A stretch of DNA of 64,000 nucleotides. Origin: Roseovarius sp. SCSIO 43702. Its GTDB lineage: Bacteria; Pseudomonadota; Alphaproteobacteria; Rhodobacterales; Rhodobacteraceae. Below are positions 35,035 to 43,623 of this stretch, piece by piece. Where the stretch lies: assembly GCF_019599045.1 (NCBI RefSeq), contig NZ_CP080623.1, positions 2,564,501 through 2,628,500 of the forward strand, read 5' to 3'. The translations under genes and the position numbers were made by a program. Under the pieces are notes generated by a model. That model was given only the letters and a program-made list of their open reading frames with translations. It ran no database searches and was not told the DNA's origin. How positions within the stretch are numbered: position 1 is the first letter of the stretch; the number at the start of each line of letters is the position of its first letter.

Positions 35035-38000
35035 GCGTATCGTCCTTTGCCCTCAGTACTGGGGCCATCCTGAATGGGGTTCCGGCTTCGACGGTCCGCA
35101 TGGAGTTGAGGGTAGGCCAGGCGGCGCCAGCATCGCGGCCGGCAGCTCGACGAGCGGCAGCGCGCTCTGCGCTCTGCAGAAGGGATTTCCCTCCCTTGTA
35201 GTCGCTCCAGTAGACCGTCGGCGATCTTGCTCGCCATATATCGAGGCGCCGTTCGAGTTCATCCCGCACGGCCGTCTCTTCCGGATCGATGCGTTTTGCC
35301 CGCTCTACAAGGAGGTCGATGAGATCCATTGCCTCGTCTTCCGCCTCGTCTTCCATTCGAGGGGAGTCTAGCATGTCCGGAACCAGATGGCGTACTGCCG
35401 CCACAAGAGCGGCATGCAGCGCCCTGTCGCGAGCACGCGAGGCGAAGGGTGTGACGCTTGTCGCCTCAACGTCCCTGTACAATGTGCGGTGCCAGCTGCA
35501 GAACGTCTCGAAATGCGAGCGATCCCTTGCCTTGGCGTTGTTTAGGACCGAAACGACCAAGCCGCTCACGTCACCGCGCCCGACGCGGCTCGTTGACTGG
35601 ATGTACTCTGCGATCGTCTTTGGTTGCCCGTTGACGAGCATCAGTCCCAGTCGGGAGATGTCGACGCCGACACTCACCATGTTAGTCGCAAGCACCGCAT
35701 CGACTGCGCCAGGAGCCCCAACCTTGATATCGAGAAGATCGAGCATCTCGCGGATCTCCTCCTGCGTCCGGCGAGAGGTGAGTTCTTCGACGTTGCTCAG
35801 AGGGCGCTTCTCTTCCGAGCGAGCGTTCGCGTAGAGCGCGATACTGTCGGTGACGTCATCCTGCATCAGTACAAGGGCGCCGCCGAGCTCCCGAAGGGAG
35901 TTGAAGTAGCCGACAAGTGTCCAGTAGGCGTCCCGACGGACATCGTCGCTAAACGCTCCGAAGACAGTCTGCAGCAGGGAGCCAGCCACTGCCTGAAGGG
36001 TGAACTTCGCGGATCGGCCCGCTGTCGTGACCCCGAGATATCGCCGTCCTTTGGCGCTGGGGCGGCGGTCGCGCACCGCAAACCCTGAATCGTCATGGTC
36101 GATGGCCGGCGGCGGAAACTGGAACGCCTCGCGATCGAAAAGCGCCAGAACCTGTTCCGGCGCCCTGCGGATCGTAGCCGTCGAGCCGATGACCTTGGCG
36201 CGATGTCCGCGCGCGGCGAACATCAGGTCGAAAGCGGACTCATAGACGCCAGCAATTGTCCCAAGCGGACCCGAAATGAGATGAAGCTCGTCCTGGATGA
36301 TCAGGTCAGGAGGGGACCCTTCCGAGACGGCAAACAGGCTGTTGGTTCGCTTTTCTCGGACCACCTGCGCGAACTTGTCTGCCGTTCCAATGATCAGCGT
36401 CGGGCGGATGTCGTAGACATCATCGTCGACGGTATGGACCGGAAGCAGCCCGCACATCGCGCATTCGGGGTTCTCGCACGAAACCTCCACACGCGATGTC
36501 GGGCTTGCTATCGACCAGTTCAGCTTCGAATCGCAGGCAGGGCAACGCGCGAGTTGCTTTGGCGAAGCCACCTCCTGCGAACGCTGGACGATGGAAGCGT
36601 AAGCGGCGGTCCGCTTGTTGGGGGTGGCATCACCACCAACCCACAGGCCTATCGAGAAAGGCTCTCCGCCCTGAAGCGGCAGTCCCTCGGGTGCGGCTAC
36701 CCGACCAGTGCGGATGGCCTCAAGGGCCACGATCATTGCGGCGGAACGCGCAAACTGCTGGGTTGTAAGAAGACGAAGGGTGTAGCGCATTAGGGCGCAA
36801 ACGCCGCTGTGGTCGTCCGCATTGTCTGAGAGGCGGCGGTAGACGGCGATGCACGCGATCAGCGCCAGATAAGCCTCGGTCTTACCGCCACCCGTCGGGA
36901 ACCAGAGCAGGTCCATGACTCCTCGGTGTTCGTGATCCCGGATCACCGACGACGGTGCGCTCAGAAGCAGAAAGCCCAGCTGGAACGGGCGCCAGCGGAG
37001 GGAGCCGTGACGGCTCTTCGACTTGTCCCACGAGTGCTGCAGGTGCATGGCGAAGTTTGCCAGCTGGAACGCTCTCCGCAGCCTCGGGTTGGCGCCGAGT
37101 TCATCAACCGAGGCTCGCATGCGATCCAGAGCCTTGTCGCACTGGATGAGATGTTCCTCGGCAACATGCTTCAATGCAGGGGCGACGTCCCCGGCATCTT
37201 CCAGCCGCTTCCTCTGCGTCTCGATCCACCGTGCATAAGCGTCGCAGAAGGTGACAAGTCCGTTCCTAAGGGTCGTCGGGTCGGCAGAGGCCAGCGCCTC
37301 GGCCAGGAGGGGGTCGAAGGTCCCGCGCTCACTCCCCAGCTCGGCGAAATATGGATGACCATTGGGATCCACGCCCTCGACAATGGCCGAGGGTAGCCAT
37401 GTTGCTGCAACCCATAGAGCATGGGGGCGTGAGCCTGCTGAAGCCTCTGCCTCTTCCCACTCGGCCGAACAGACGTGGCCGACGGCAAACTCTGCGACGT
37501 TCCTGTAGAGAAGCGCTCCGCTTTCTTCGTCTGTCAAAGTGTCCGTTTCGCCGCCAGTCGTCGGTCTATCCGGAGCTGTACGCCTTGCAGGTTTCGGGAC
37601 CAGAAGAGTACCGACGCAGGGTTCTATGCGGAGCGAGGTCTGAAAAAGAGATGCCGCCTCGATCTCGTTTCGGTCTTGTTCCGGCACCATCGAATTGACC
37701 AGAGCAAGGGTTACCAGGACCGTATCCGCAGCCTTGATGCATCTGACACTAAGGGAAACGTCGGGAAGACCTTCGCTGTGTTCGGCGAGCCGGATCTCGC
37801 GCGTCGGGCCGGGCGATAATTCGAGGGCTGCAATCTCGACACTGTGAGATTGCCGAGTCCATACGTCGCCATCGTCGCGTTTCTCGGCCCGATAGGTCCC
37901 AAAGCTGCAGACGACGCGTACCTGCGCGATACCGTCCGCCTTTGCGCTGAAGGATATGCCAGCGACGGACGGTTTCTGGACCGATCCGGTCCGGACCGCA

Positions 38001-38218
38001 TCGCTTTCGCCATTGCTCTCCTCCGCGGCGCTCGCACCTGCTGTGCCGAGGCGATCGTCATCCTCACCCGACATGCTAGTTCGCTGGGGCCAGAGGATGC
38101 CGGTCAGGTAGACATCGGAAGGCCGGGCTGGAAGTTCCTCGTCTTCGGCGCGGGGGCCGACAAGGTCTTGGGCGAGCCTGAGCGCAACGACGTCTCTGTC
38201 CTCTGATCTGTCCTGCAT
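35024..38218 (-). CDS. drmA: DrmA-like helicase of DISARM
   Basis: A 1064-aa SF2-type helicase. The N-terminus has the family segment RPSDVYLTGILWPQ. Walker A is LLWFPTGGGKTEAYLALIA, the DEAH equivalent is IIQDELHLISGPLG (DELH), and the C-terminal helicase motif is TNMVSVGVDISRLGLMLVNG with QSTSRVGRG. A zinc-like pair CPACDSKLNW and CENPECAMCG sits between. ATG 38218 is chosen since a longer frame overlaps the UvrD-A gene. DrmA with DrmB is the conserved core of DISARM; in the operon it lies between UvrD-A (five-base gap) and DrmB. Confidence 0.88.
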   Translation of the reverse strand: MQDRSEDRDVVALRLAQDLVGPRAEDEELPARPSDVYLTGILWPQRTSMSGEDDDRLGTAGASAAEESNGESDAVRTGSVQKPSVAGISFSAKADGIAQVRVVCSFGTYRAEKRDDGDVWTRQSHSVEIAALELSPGPTREIRLAEHSEGLPDVSLSVRCIKAADTVLVTLALVNSMVPEQDRNEIEAASLFQTSLRIEPCVGTLLVPKPARRTAPDRPTTGGETDTLTDEESGALLYRNVAEFAVGHVCSAEWEEAEASAGSRPHALWVAATWLPSAIVEGVDPNGHPYFAELGSERGTFDPLLAEALASADPTTLRNGLVTFCDAYARWIETQRKRLEDAGDVAPALKHVAEEHLIQCDKALDRMRASVDELGANPRLRRAFQLANFAMHLQHSWDKSKSRHGSLRWRPFQLGFLLLSAPSSVIRDHEHRGVMDLLWFPTGGGKTEAYLALIACIAVYRRLSDNADDHSGVCALMRYTLRLLTTQQFARSAAMIVALEAIRTGRVAAPEGLPLQGGEPFSIGLWVGGDATPNKRTAAYASIVQRSQEVASPKQLARCPACDSKLNWSIASPTSRVEVSCENPECAMCGLLPVHTVDDDVYDIRPTLIIGTADKFAQVVREKRTNSLFAVSEGSPPDLIIQDELHLISGPLGTIAGVYESAFDLMFAARGHRAKVIGSTATIRRAPEQVLALFDREAFQFPPPAIDHDDSGFAVRDRRPSAKGRRYLGVTTAGRSAKFTLQAVAGSLLQTVFGAFSDDVRRDAYWTLVGYFNSLRELGGALVLMQDDVTDSIALYANARSEEKRPLSNVEELTSRRTQEEIREMLDLLDIKVGAPGAVDAVLATNMVSVGVDISRLGLMLVNGQPKTIAEYIQSTSRVGRGDVSGLVVSVLNNAKARDRSHFETFCSWHRTLYRDVEATSVTPFASRARDRALHAALVAAVRHLVPDMLDSPRMEDEAEDEAMDLIDLLVERAKRIDPEETAVRDELERRLDIWRARSPTVYWSDYKGGKSLLQSAERAAARRAAGRDAGAAWPTLNSMRTVEAGTPFRMAPVLRAKDDTHEE

Positions 38219-38223
38219 CGATA

Positions 38224-40098
38224 TTACTTTCGTTGAGTCTTGTAAGTTGGGAAAGCCGCAAGCCTTGGCTTGAGAATAAATCCAGTAGACGCCCATGGCT
38301 CATGTAAAGATGCAACTGTTTCATCTTCCGGCGAGAGCACAATCGATGAACAGCCTTGCGCCCGGACACTTTCGATTAACTCAGGGGCATTGTATGCTTT
38401 ACTGCTAGTGGTGCAGGATAGTTCCCGGACATCTCGTGAGAAGTTGTCCGACATCATGCCAACGCACCTAGCGGTATCATCAGTGTCAATACCATATTTG
38501 AAGCCCACGCCTTGTCGGCGAGAAAGGCGGAAAACCATGACGGATTGCGCCGAGGCAGCTAGGTATTTTTGAGCGGCTGACGCTTCAGCGCGTTGAAACC
38601 CTTGCATTCCGACAAGCCCACTCACCTCAATGTCGCCGTTTCGACCGACTTCAATTGAAACCCGCTGCTCAGAAAAATTCTGACTGGAATGGAAATTACG
38701 CCCCGAATATAGCTTTTGAGCCCAAGAATGTTCTCGTGGCACTACGTATAGCTCCTTGCGCGCACGCGTCGCACCGACAAAAAGAACGCGCGCCTCTTCC
38801 ACGACGTCCTCCACGGAGCGCAATTTGCGTGCCGTTGGCATCATGAGAATTACTACGTCGGCCTCGCGTCCCTTGCTGGCGTGGATCGTACTTAACGTGA
38901 AGCCTTCCAGTCCAAATTCAGTTTCAGCGATTTCAATGGGAGGACGCCTTCCTGCCAACCGGCGCCTTAGCTGAAGAATGTCTACTACATCGCCACGCCG
39001 ACCCGCCAACTTCAGCAGTGCATCCCAAGCGAGAAGCCACCCCTCTCTGGCAGAACTCTCCTCGCCAATATTGCCGCGCCAAAGCTCAGAAAACCTCTCC
39101 CGAGAGACAAATGGCTCTCGAAAATCCGAGAAGCATAGAGCCAGCCAAGCGGGTAATCCCGGCTCATACCCCGTCAAACGAAGCCTGTGCGCATCCATCT
39201 GCCCTTGCGAGAACTCAAGGACATCCGCCCGGTTTCGAAATAGAACCAAGAGGTCCTGCGGCGCATCCTTTGGATATTGCTTGAGGAAGCTTTCAATGTC
39301 ACCGGCGGACAGGTTTTCGATTGCACCCGCTACCCACTCGCGGAGCTCCATCACTTGGTGCTCCGGCTTCATCAATTCCGTCCGCAATTCGGAGTAGATT
39401 GTCTTGAGTTGCGGGGTTGACGTTCTGTGAACTTCACTCAGAGATAGCACAGAAAAGTGACCGCAGACACCTGCGCGAACACGAACCAGCAGAGAGCTGT
39501 CCGTCTCCAAGTTATTGCGTCTAGATTTTCTTTTTGAGAACCCATATATTGCTTGGGCTTCGTCCGCGAATACCGTTACGCCGCAATCAGGCGGGAGAAG
39601 CTTGATCATCGTTGCGATAAGCTCTGCACGACGGCCCTCAATGTCCTGCGCCTCATCAATAACTACATACTCAAGTCTCGACTGTTCCTCGGCCACGTCT
39701 TCATCAGTTTTCATTAATGAAATAACGCGATCAATGTTATCATCATAGGACTGCGTCACGCGAGCATTTGGATCGTGGCCTGATCTGATTGTCCAAGCGT
39801 GTGAGTCAATAGTTGCATTGCGAACAGCATATGAAGCCTCTCCGACATACGAATACAAGCGTTTTCGTATTTCTGCCGCCGCTGCTCGCGTGAAGCTGAT
39901 CATCAATATGTTGCTTGGCTCAATATCTTCATTTGCGATCAGGTGTGCAAGGCGAGCGCAAGCAACAGCAGTCTTGCCTGTCCCTGGGCCTGCTTCAACG
40001 ACCAAGCGAGCACCACTGCTTTCAGTGATTACACGCAACTGATCGGCGTCCCATTCTGTGATCAGATGGCTTGCTTCGGGGGGCTTTTGTTCGTTCAA
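38224..40098 (-). CDS. UvrD-family helicase A of the DISARM-like operon
   Basis: A 624-aa SF1 helicase: Walker A EAGPGTGKTAVACARLAHLI, motif Ib MISFTRAAAAEIRKRL, Walker B VIDEAQDIEGRRAEL, motif III VFADEAQAIYGFS, motif V TLSTIHASKGREADVVI, motif VI LFVGATRARKELYV. Beyond the helicase core, residues ~480-624 form an extra domain shared with helicase B (SIEVGRNGDIEVSGLVGM, CVGMMSDNFSRDV, ASTGFILKPRLAAFP). Start is a TTG at 40098. Base composition is visibly less GC-rich than helicase B, which suggests a different origin. No nuclease motif is seen. Confidence 0.85.
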   Translation of the reverse strand: MNEQKPPEASHLITEWDADQLRVITESSGARLVVEAGPGTGKTAVACARLAHLIANEDIEPSNILMISFTRAAAAEIRKRLYSYVGEASYAVRNATIDSHAWTIRSGHDPNARVTQSYDDNIDRVISLMKTDEDVAEEQSRLEYVVIDEAQDIEGRRAELIATMIKLLPPDCGVTVFADEAQAIYGFSKRKSRRNNLETDSSLLVRVRAGVCGHFSVLSLSEVHRTSTPQLKTIYSELRTELMKPEHQVMELREWVAGAIENLSAGDIESFLKQYPKDAPQDLLVLFRNRADVLEFSQGQMDAHRLRLTGYEPGLPAWLALCFSDFREPFVSRERFSELWRGNIGEESSAREGWLLAWDALLKLAGRRGDVVDILQLRRRLAGRRPPIEIAETEFGLEGFTLSTIHASKGREADVVILMMPTARKLRSVEDVVEEARVLFVGATRARKELYVVPREHSWAQKLYSGRNFHSSQNFSEQRVSIEVGRNGDIEVSGLVGMQGFQRAEASAAQKYLAASAQSVMVFRLSRRQGVGFKYGIDTDDTARCVGMMSDNFSRDVRELSCTTSSKAYNAPELIESVRAQGCSSIVLSPEDETVASLHEPWASTGFILKPRLAAFPTYKTQRK

Positions 40099-40177
40099 TA
40101 TTGCTTCTCACTCGTAAACTCGCCTCGCAATTGCGTTCGACGGCCCGTGTAGTTTGTTCGTCGGTCAGGGTTTTTCG

Positions 40178-42055
40178 CTACTGCCTCCGACGAAAAAAGA
40201 AGAAGGGGGGGAACGCCGCGATCCTCGGTGCGAGCACGAAGCCCGATGAGGCCCACGGTTCATTAAGTGTCTCGAGGTCGCTGTCATCGGGACCCAGCAC
40301 GATTGTCGCGCTGCCCTGACCCCGGACATGGTTCACGTAGCCAGGCGGCTTGTGGCTGTGCCTCTGCTTTCTTTTGTCGAGTATCTCCCACAGGTCAAAT
40401 GTCAGACTACGCGACATGACCCCAACACAGGGACCTCCGTCGCCGACCCGGATCCTGTAGCGCCAGTCGAGTTCGGGATCTGCTTCCAGCTTGTAAGACG
40501 TGACCACATCCGCAGCTTTCGCGAGGAAAGCCTGACCGGTTTTCGCGTCGGCCGCACTGAACTCGCTGCGGCCAACAAGCCCGCGAGCGGTGATGTCGCC
40601 ATCGCGACCGACTTCAACCATCGTGGACTTGCCGTTCCTCGCAGACCTATGAACTCGGCCCGATGCGAGCGTTGACGCTCGAAAAGCGTTGCTTTCCCCG
40701 ACGATAAGGGACGTACGCGCGCGTGTGGCGCCGACGAAAAGGACTCTTGCTTCCTCGGCCTCGTCCTCGATCGCCTCGAATTCTGCGCCGTTTGGAAGCA
40801 GCAACACGACGTTGCTCGCCTCACGCCCCTTGCTGGCGTGGATCGTTCCGACGATCGGTCCCTGAAGGCCATACTCGGGGAGGGTCAGTTCCACCGGAGG
40901 ACGGGCCTGGCCCAGCCGCCTTCTAAGCTTCTGCATGTCGACAGAGCCATCTCTGCGCCCTGCAACGCGCAAGAGGTGCTGCCATGCGTCGGCCGGCCCA
41001 TAGTGCGGCGCAGCCTTGTTTTCGATCCGCGTAGCCCAGAGATCGAGGAAATGCCGCTCGGCCAAGTACGGCTCGACGAAATCCGAGAAGCAGATTGCGA
41101 GCCACGCCGGGAGCGTCGCTCCGTATCCCGACAGGCGCAGCCGATGAGGGAGGTCACAGAACTGTGCCGCCATCAGCACTTCGCCGCGGGTTCTGAAGAG
41201 CAGAAGATCGTCTCTTGAAAAGTCGGCGACCTTCATCTCGGTCCACTTCAAGCCCTTCCTGTCCGCAAACTCCCGGATTCTTTCCGCCGTCTCGGCGTGA
41301 AAGCCGTCGCGATGCCTGTTCTTGTCGAGGACATCCTTGCGCAGGTCGGAGAAGATCTTTTTCAGTCCCGGCGAGGACGTGCGATAAATCTCCTTCAGGA
41401 TCAGCGACTCGAAGCCCAGAGATCTTTGTGCGCGTAGCCTTTCGAGAAGCGTCCTCCCGGGCTCGGCAGCGCCGCCCTTGCGATTTCCGAGGCTGTCGTC
41501 CGAAAACCCATAGATGGCTTGGGCCTCGTCAGCGAAGACTGTGACACCACAATCAGACTGCAATCTCTTCAACAGTTCTTCGATCAGGTCTGCCCGCTGT
41601 CCTACGAGGTCCTGTGCCTCGTCAATTACGACATGCTCGACCTGTGACAGTTCATCGGCCACATCCTCGTCAGACTTCAGGAGATCGATGATCCGGGCGA
41701 TGTTCTCCTCATAGGACCCGGTCAGCCTCGCATTCGGATCGTGCCCGGAGTGGATGGACCATGCGTGAGAGTCGATCGTCGCTATCCTGATCGCAAAGGA
41801 GGCGTCGCCGACGTAGGAATGCAGCCGCGCACGAATTTCTGCTACTGCGGTCCGGGTAAAGCTGATCATCCAGGTATTGCTCGGCTCGACATCCTCCTCA
41901 CTGATCAGGTGAGCAAGGCGCGCGCAGGCGACGGCAGTCTTGCCGGTTCCGGGGCCCGCTTCGACAACAAACCTGGCATCTGCTTCAGCCTCGATCACTT
42001 TAAGCTGTTCAGCGTCCCAATCAGCATCCAGAGCCGCCTGATTGACAATGTTCAT
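40178..42055 (-). CDS. UvrD-family helicase B of the DISARM-like operon
   Basis: A 625-aa paralogue of helicase A, colinear over its whole length. Walker A EAGPGTGKTAVACARLAHLI is identical; others are WMISFTRTAVAEIRARL, VVIDEAQDLVGQRADLIEE, FADEAQAIYGFSDD, VGTIHASKGREASNVVLL, and LFVGATRARTSLIV. The shared C-terminal domain reads MVEVGRDGDITARGLVGRS, CVGVMSRSLTFDLWE and ASSGFVLAPRIAAFPPF. ATG 42055 lies 25 bases after the WYL gene; helicase A follows after 79 bases. Two tandem copies suggest a heteromeric helicase or two specificities. Confidence 0.85.
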   Translation of the reverse strand: MNIVNQAALDADWDAEQLKVIEAEADARFVVEAGPGTGKTAVACARLAHLISEEDVEPSNTWMISFTRTAVAEIRARLHSYVGDASFAIRIATIDSHAWSIHSGHDPNARLTGSYEENIARIIDLLKSDEDVADELSQVEHVVIDEAQDLVGQRADLIEELLKRLQSDCGVTVFADEAQAIYGFSDDSLGNRKGGAAEPGRTLLERLRAQRSLGFESLILKEIYRTSSPGLKKIFSDLRKDVLDKNRHRDGFHAETAERIREFADRKGLKWTEMKVADFSRDDLLLFRTRGEVLMAAQFCDLPHRLRLSGYGATLPAWLAICFSDFVEPYLAERHFLDLWATRIENKAAPHYGPADAWQHLLRVAGRRDGSVDMQKLRRRLGQARPPVELTLPEYGLQGPIVGTIHASKGREASNVVLLLPNGAEFEAIEDEAEEARVLFVGATRARTSLIVGESNAFRASTLASGRVHRSARNGKSTMVEVGRDGDITARGLVGRSEFSAADAKTGQAFLAKAADVVTSYKLEADPELDWRYRIRVGDGGPCVGVMSRSLTFDLWEILDKRKQRHSHKPPGYVNHVRGQGSATIVLGPDDSDLETLNEPWASSGFVLAPRIAAFPPFFFFRRRQ

Positions 42056-42080
42056 GCTGACAAAATCCCTGCTTGAAACA

Positions 42081-42971
42081 CTACATGCCCGTTAGATGAC
42101 TGCTCACCGCGCTCGAACTCGATATGCCGATAGCGTCCTTGTTCAGCAGCACGATCTGCTGGTTCTGCGGCTTCCTCGCCGCCGGATCTGTGTCGAGTCC
42201 AAGCCTCCTCAGCGCGTAGTAGAGCAGCGCGCGCCGGACCTTGACCGTAGCCTTGCCGCTTCGCATGCCGTAGTCGAGCGCGATGACCTTCGCCTGCGTT
42301 TCCGAGAGGTCTGGATGGGGGGCGATCTCCAGCGTGATCTCGGAATGCCAATCGCTGTCGTTGGCAGCTGAGGCTTCGCTTTCCCGTGAGCCTCGGATCT
42401 TTAGCATTCGCGACAGCAGGAAGTCCTTGAAGCACTCGTCCGTCAGACAGAACGCTCGAGTGTGCCAGCGGAAGCCGTCGAACGCGATGGCGTGGGGCGC
42501 GATCCAGCGCCAGCGCGGCTCCGGGCTGGACAGTGATTGGTACTTCGCCTCGACCGCCTCTGACCGCCGTATGGCGCCAACGACCGAGCGGAGCGTCTCC
42601 GGGTTAACTCCACGTACCGGCGTCGGGGCGGACGCGTAGGGCGGGAGATTGGCTATCCAGGAGTCCTCCCGGTCGAGGATCCCGTCAGAGAGTGAGCGTA
42701 GCTGCGCGAGGTAGCGGCTCGCATCGGGCTGAAGGAACTGCGCCTTGAAGTCCGAGCCGCGGACATACGTCCGCGCGCTCTTGTCGTAGACCATGTTGTC
42801 CGGCGCGAAGCCGATGTAGCGATTCAGGTCGGTGGACGCCTGGTTCACCGATACCCCGAACTGGTCCATCAGATCTCTGCGGTTCACATGTCCCTCCCAG
42901 AACAGGCGGAACTCTATGAATTCAAGGCGTTGCTCGACGCCCCAGCGAAGTTCCGACCTGTCGTTTTCCAT
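42081..42971 (-). CDS. BrxR/CapW-like WYL-domain regulator
   Basis: A 296-aa transcription factor. An N-terminal winged HTH (HVNRRDLMDQFGVSVNQAST, then YDKSARTYVRG) is followed by a WYL domain (about residues 130-210; WIAPHAIAFDGFRWHTRAF) and a C-terminal dimerisation domain ending near RRLGLDTD. This is the BrxR/CapW architecture, repressors that head defence operons and bind inverted repeats at their own promoter. The ATG has GGGGAG four bases upstream. A short inverted repeat lies 23-41 bases before the start. It is the likely controller of the DISARM-like operon. Confidence 0.85.
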   Translation of the reverse strand: MENDRSELRWGVEQRLEFIEFRLFWEGHVNRRDLMDQFGVSVNQASTDLNRYIGFAPDNMVYDKSARTYVRGSDFKAQFLQPDASRYLAQLRSLSDGILDREDSWIANLPPYASAPTPVRGVNPETLRSVVGAIRRSEAVEAKYQSLSSPEPRWRWIAPHAIAFDGFRWHTRAFCLTDECFKDFLLSRMLKIRGSRESEASAANDSDWHSEITLEIAPHPDLSETQAKVIALDYGMRSGKATVKVRRALLYYALRRLGLDTDPAARKPQNQQIVLLNKDAIGISSSSAVSSHLTGM

Positions 42972-42993
42972 TACGCTCCCCGGATCGGGCAGT

Positions 42994-43012
42994 GCGCACC
43001 CTAACTATGCGC
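42994..43012. promoter_or_regulatory. Short inverted repeat upstream of the WYL gene, candidate operator
   Basis: GCGCA (42994-42998) and TGCGC (43008-43012) are perfect inverted arms separated by nine bases. BrxR-family regulators bind inverted repeats in this position. The arms are short and GC-rich, so chance is possible. Confidence 0.3.
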
Positions 43013-43127
43013 GCCCATTTTCTGGGCCTAAGGCGAGGCTAGCCGATCTGGGGATGTGGCGCAATCGGAATGCCACGCAAATCAGAGCTTTGGAGTAACA
43101 CCACGGATGTGGAGGACGAGGTCAGCG

Positions 43128-43331
43128 TCAGTTGGCCGGGACGTTCTGATCAGACGTGGCATTCATTACGTCGCGTTCGAAGGCCTCGATATCGGCGATG
43201 CGGTAGACGACGCGCCCTCCGATCTTCATGTAGACGGGTCCTTCGCCGGCCCACCGCCACCGCTCCAGGGTGCGGTGCGAAATGGTCCAGCGTTCCGCGA
43301 GTTCTTTCTGGTTCAAACAAGTTGGTTTCAT
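43128..43331 (-). CDS. AlpA/excisionase-type HTH protein
   Basis: A 67-aa protein with a small winged HTH (LNQKELAERWTISHRTLERW, then VYRIADIEAFERDV). ATG 43331 is preferred because AAGGAG sits six bases upstream; the longer frame to 43427 is unsupported. It matches the helix-turn-helix_17/AlpA type found at the edges of islands as excisionase or operon regulator. It is the first minus-strand gene at the right island boundary, 156 bases upstream of the WYL gene. Confidence 0.7.
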   Translation of the reverse strand: MKPTCLNQKELAERWTISHRTLERWRWAGEGPVYMKIGGRVVYRIADIEAFERDVMNATSDQNVPAN

Positions 43332-43514
43332 CATCGTCTCCTTCTTCGCAACGCACAGCGGTTGCAGAAGGACGAAGGCGTGAAAGAAAAAGAGAGGCAA
43401 GTCAGTGTCTCGAGGCGCCCTGCGCAAAGGCTCCGCGGCCAGCGCAGAGCCGTCAACGCACCCGGCGAGAGCGAGAGAAAGTAATCGTATCGGACGCTAT
43501 TCCCAGAGAAACGT

Positions 43515-43541
43515 GGCAGGTGGTCGGAATTTGAACCTGCC
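43515..43541. other. Hairpin with tRNA-like T-arm sequence at the island edge
   Basis: GGCAGGT (43515-43521) and ACCTGCC (43535-43541) form a 7-bp stem with a 13-base loop. Read on the minus strand it contains GGTTCAAATTCC, which resembles a tRNA T-loop box, but no matching acceptor, T-stem or anticodon arm can be folded. It may be a decayed tRNA end from an older integration or a simple hairpin. Confidence 0.35.
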
Positions 43542-43572
43542 CGCTGAGCGGAGTTTTTGCGTATCGCCTTCC

Positions 43573-43583
43573 CTCCGCCACCG
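43573..43583 (+). other. Candidate right attachment-site core (11-bp direct repeat)
   Basis: CCTCCGCCACC, identical to and in the same orientation as the copy at the 3' end of tRNA-Ser (17296-17306). It lies 40 bases before the last core gene of the mla group, exactly at the change from accessory to core DNA. Confidence 0.4.
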
Positions 43584-43623
43584 CACCCCCAACCCTTCCA
43601 GTTCTCGCGCGTCGCGGGCCCGG

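Noticed and set aside
31490..42971. BREX, Druantia or Dnd/Ssp system
   Set aside because: No PglZ, BrxL, BrxC, DruA-D, DndB-E or SspB-type genes. DUF1998 with a DELH-box helicase fits DrmB/DrmA best.
43515..43583. A tRNA gene at the right island edge
   Set aside because: Only a T-loop-like box is present. The T stem, acceptor stem and anticodon arm cannot be folded.
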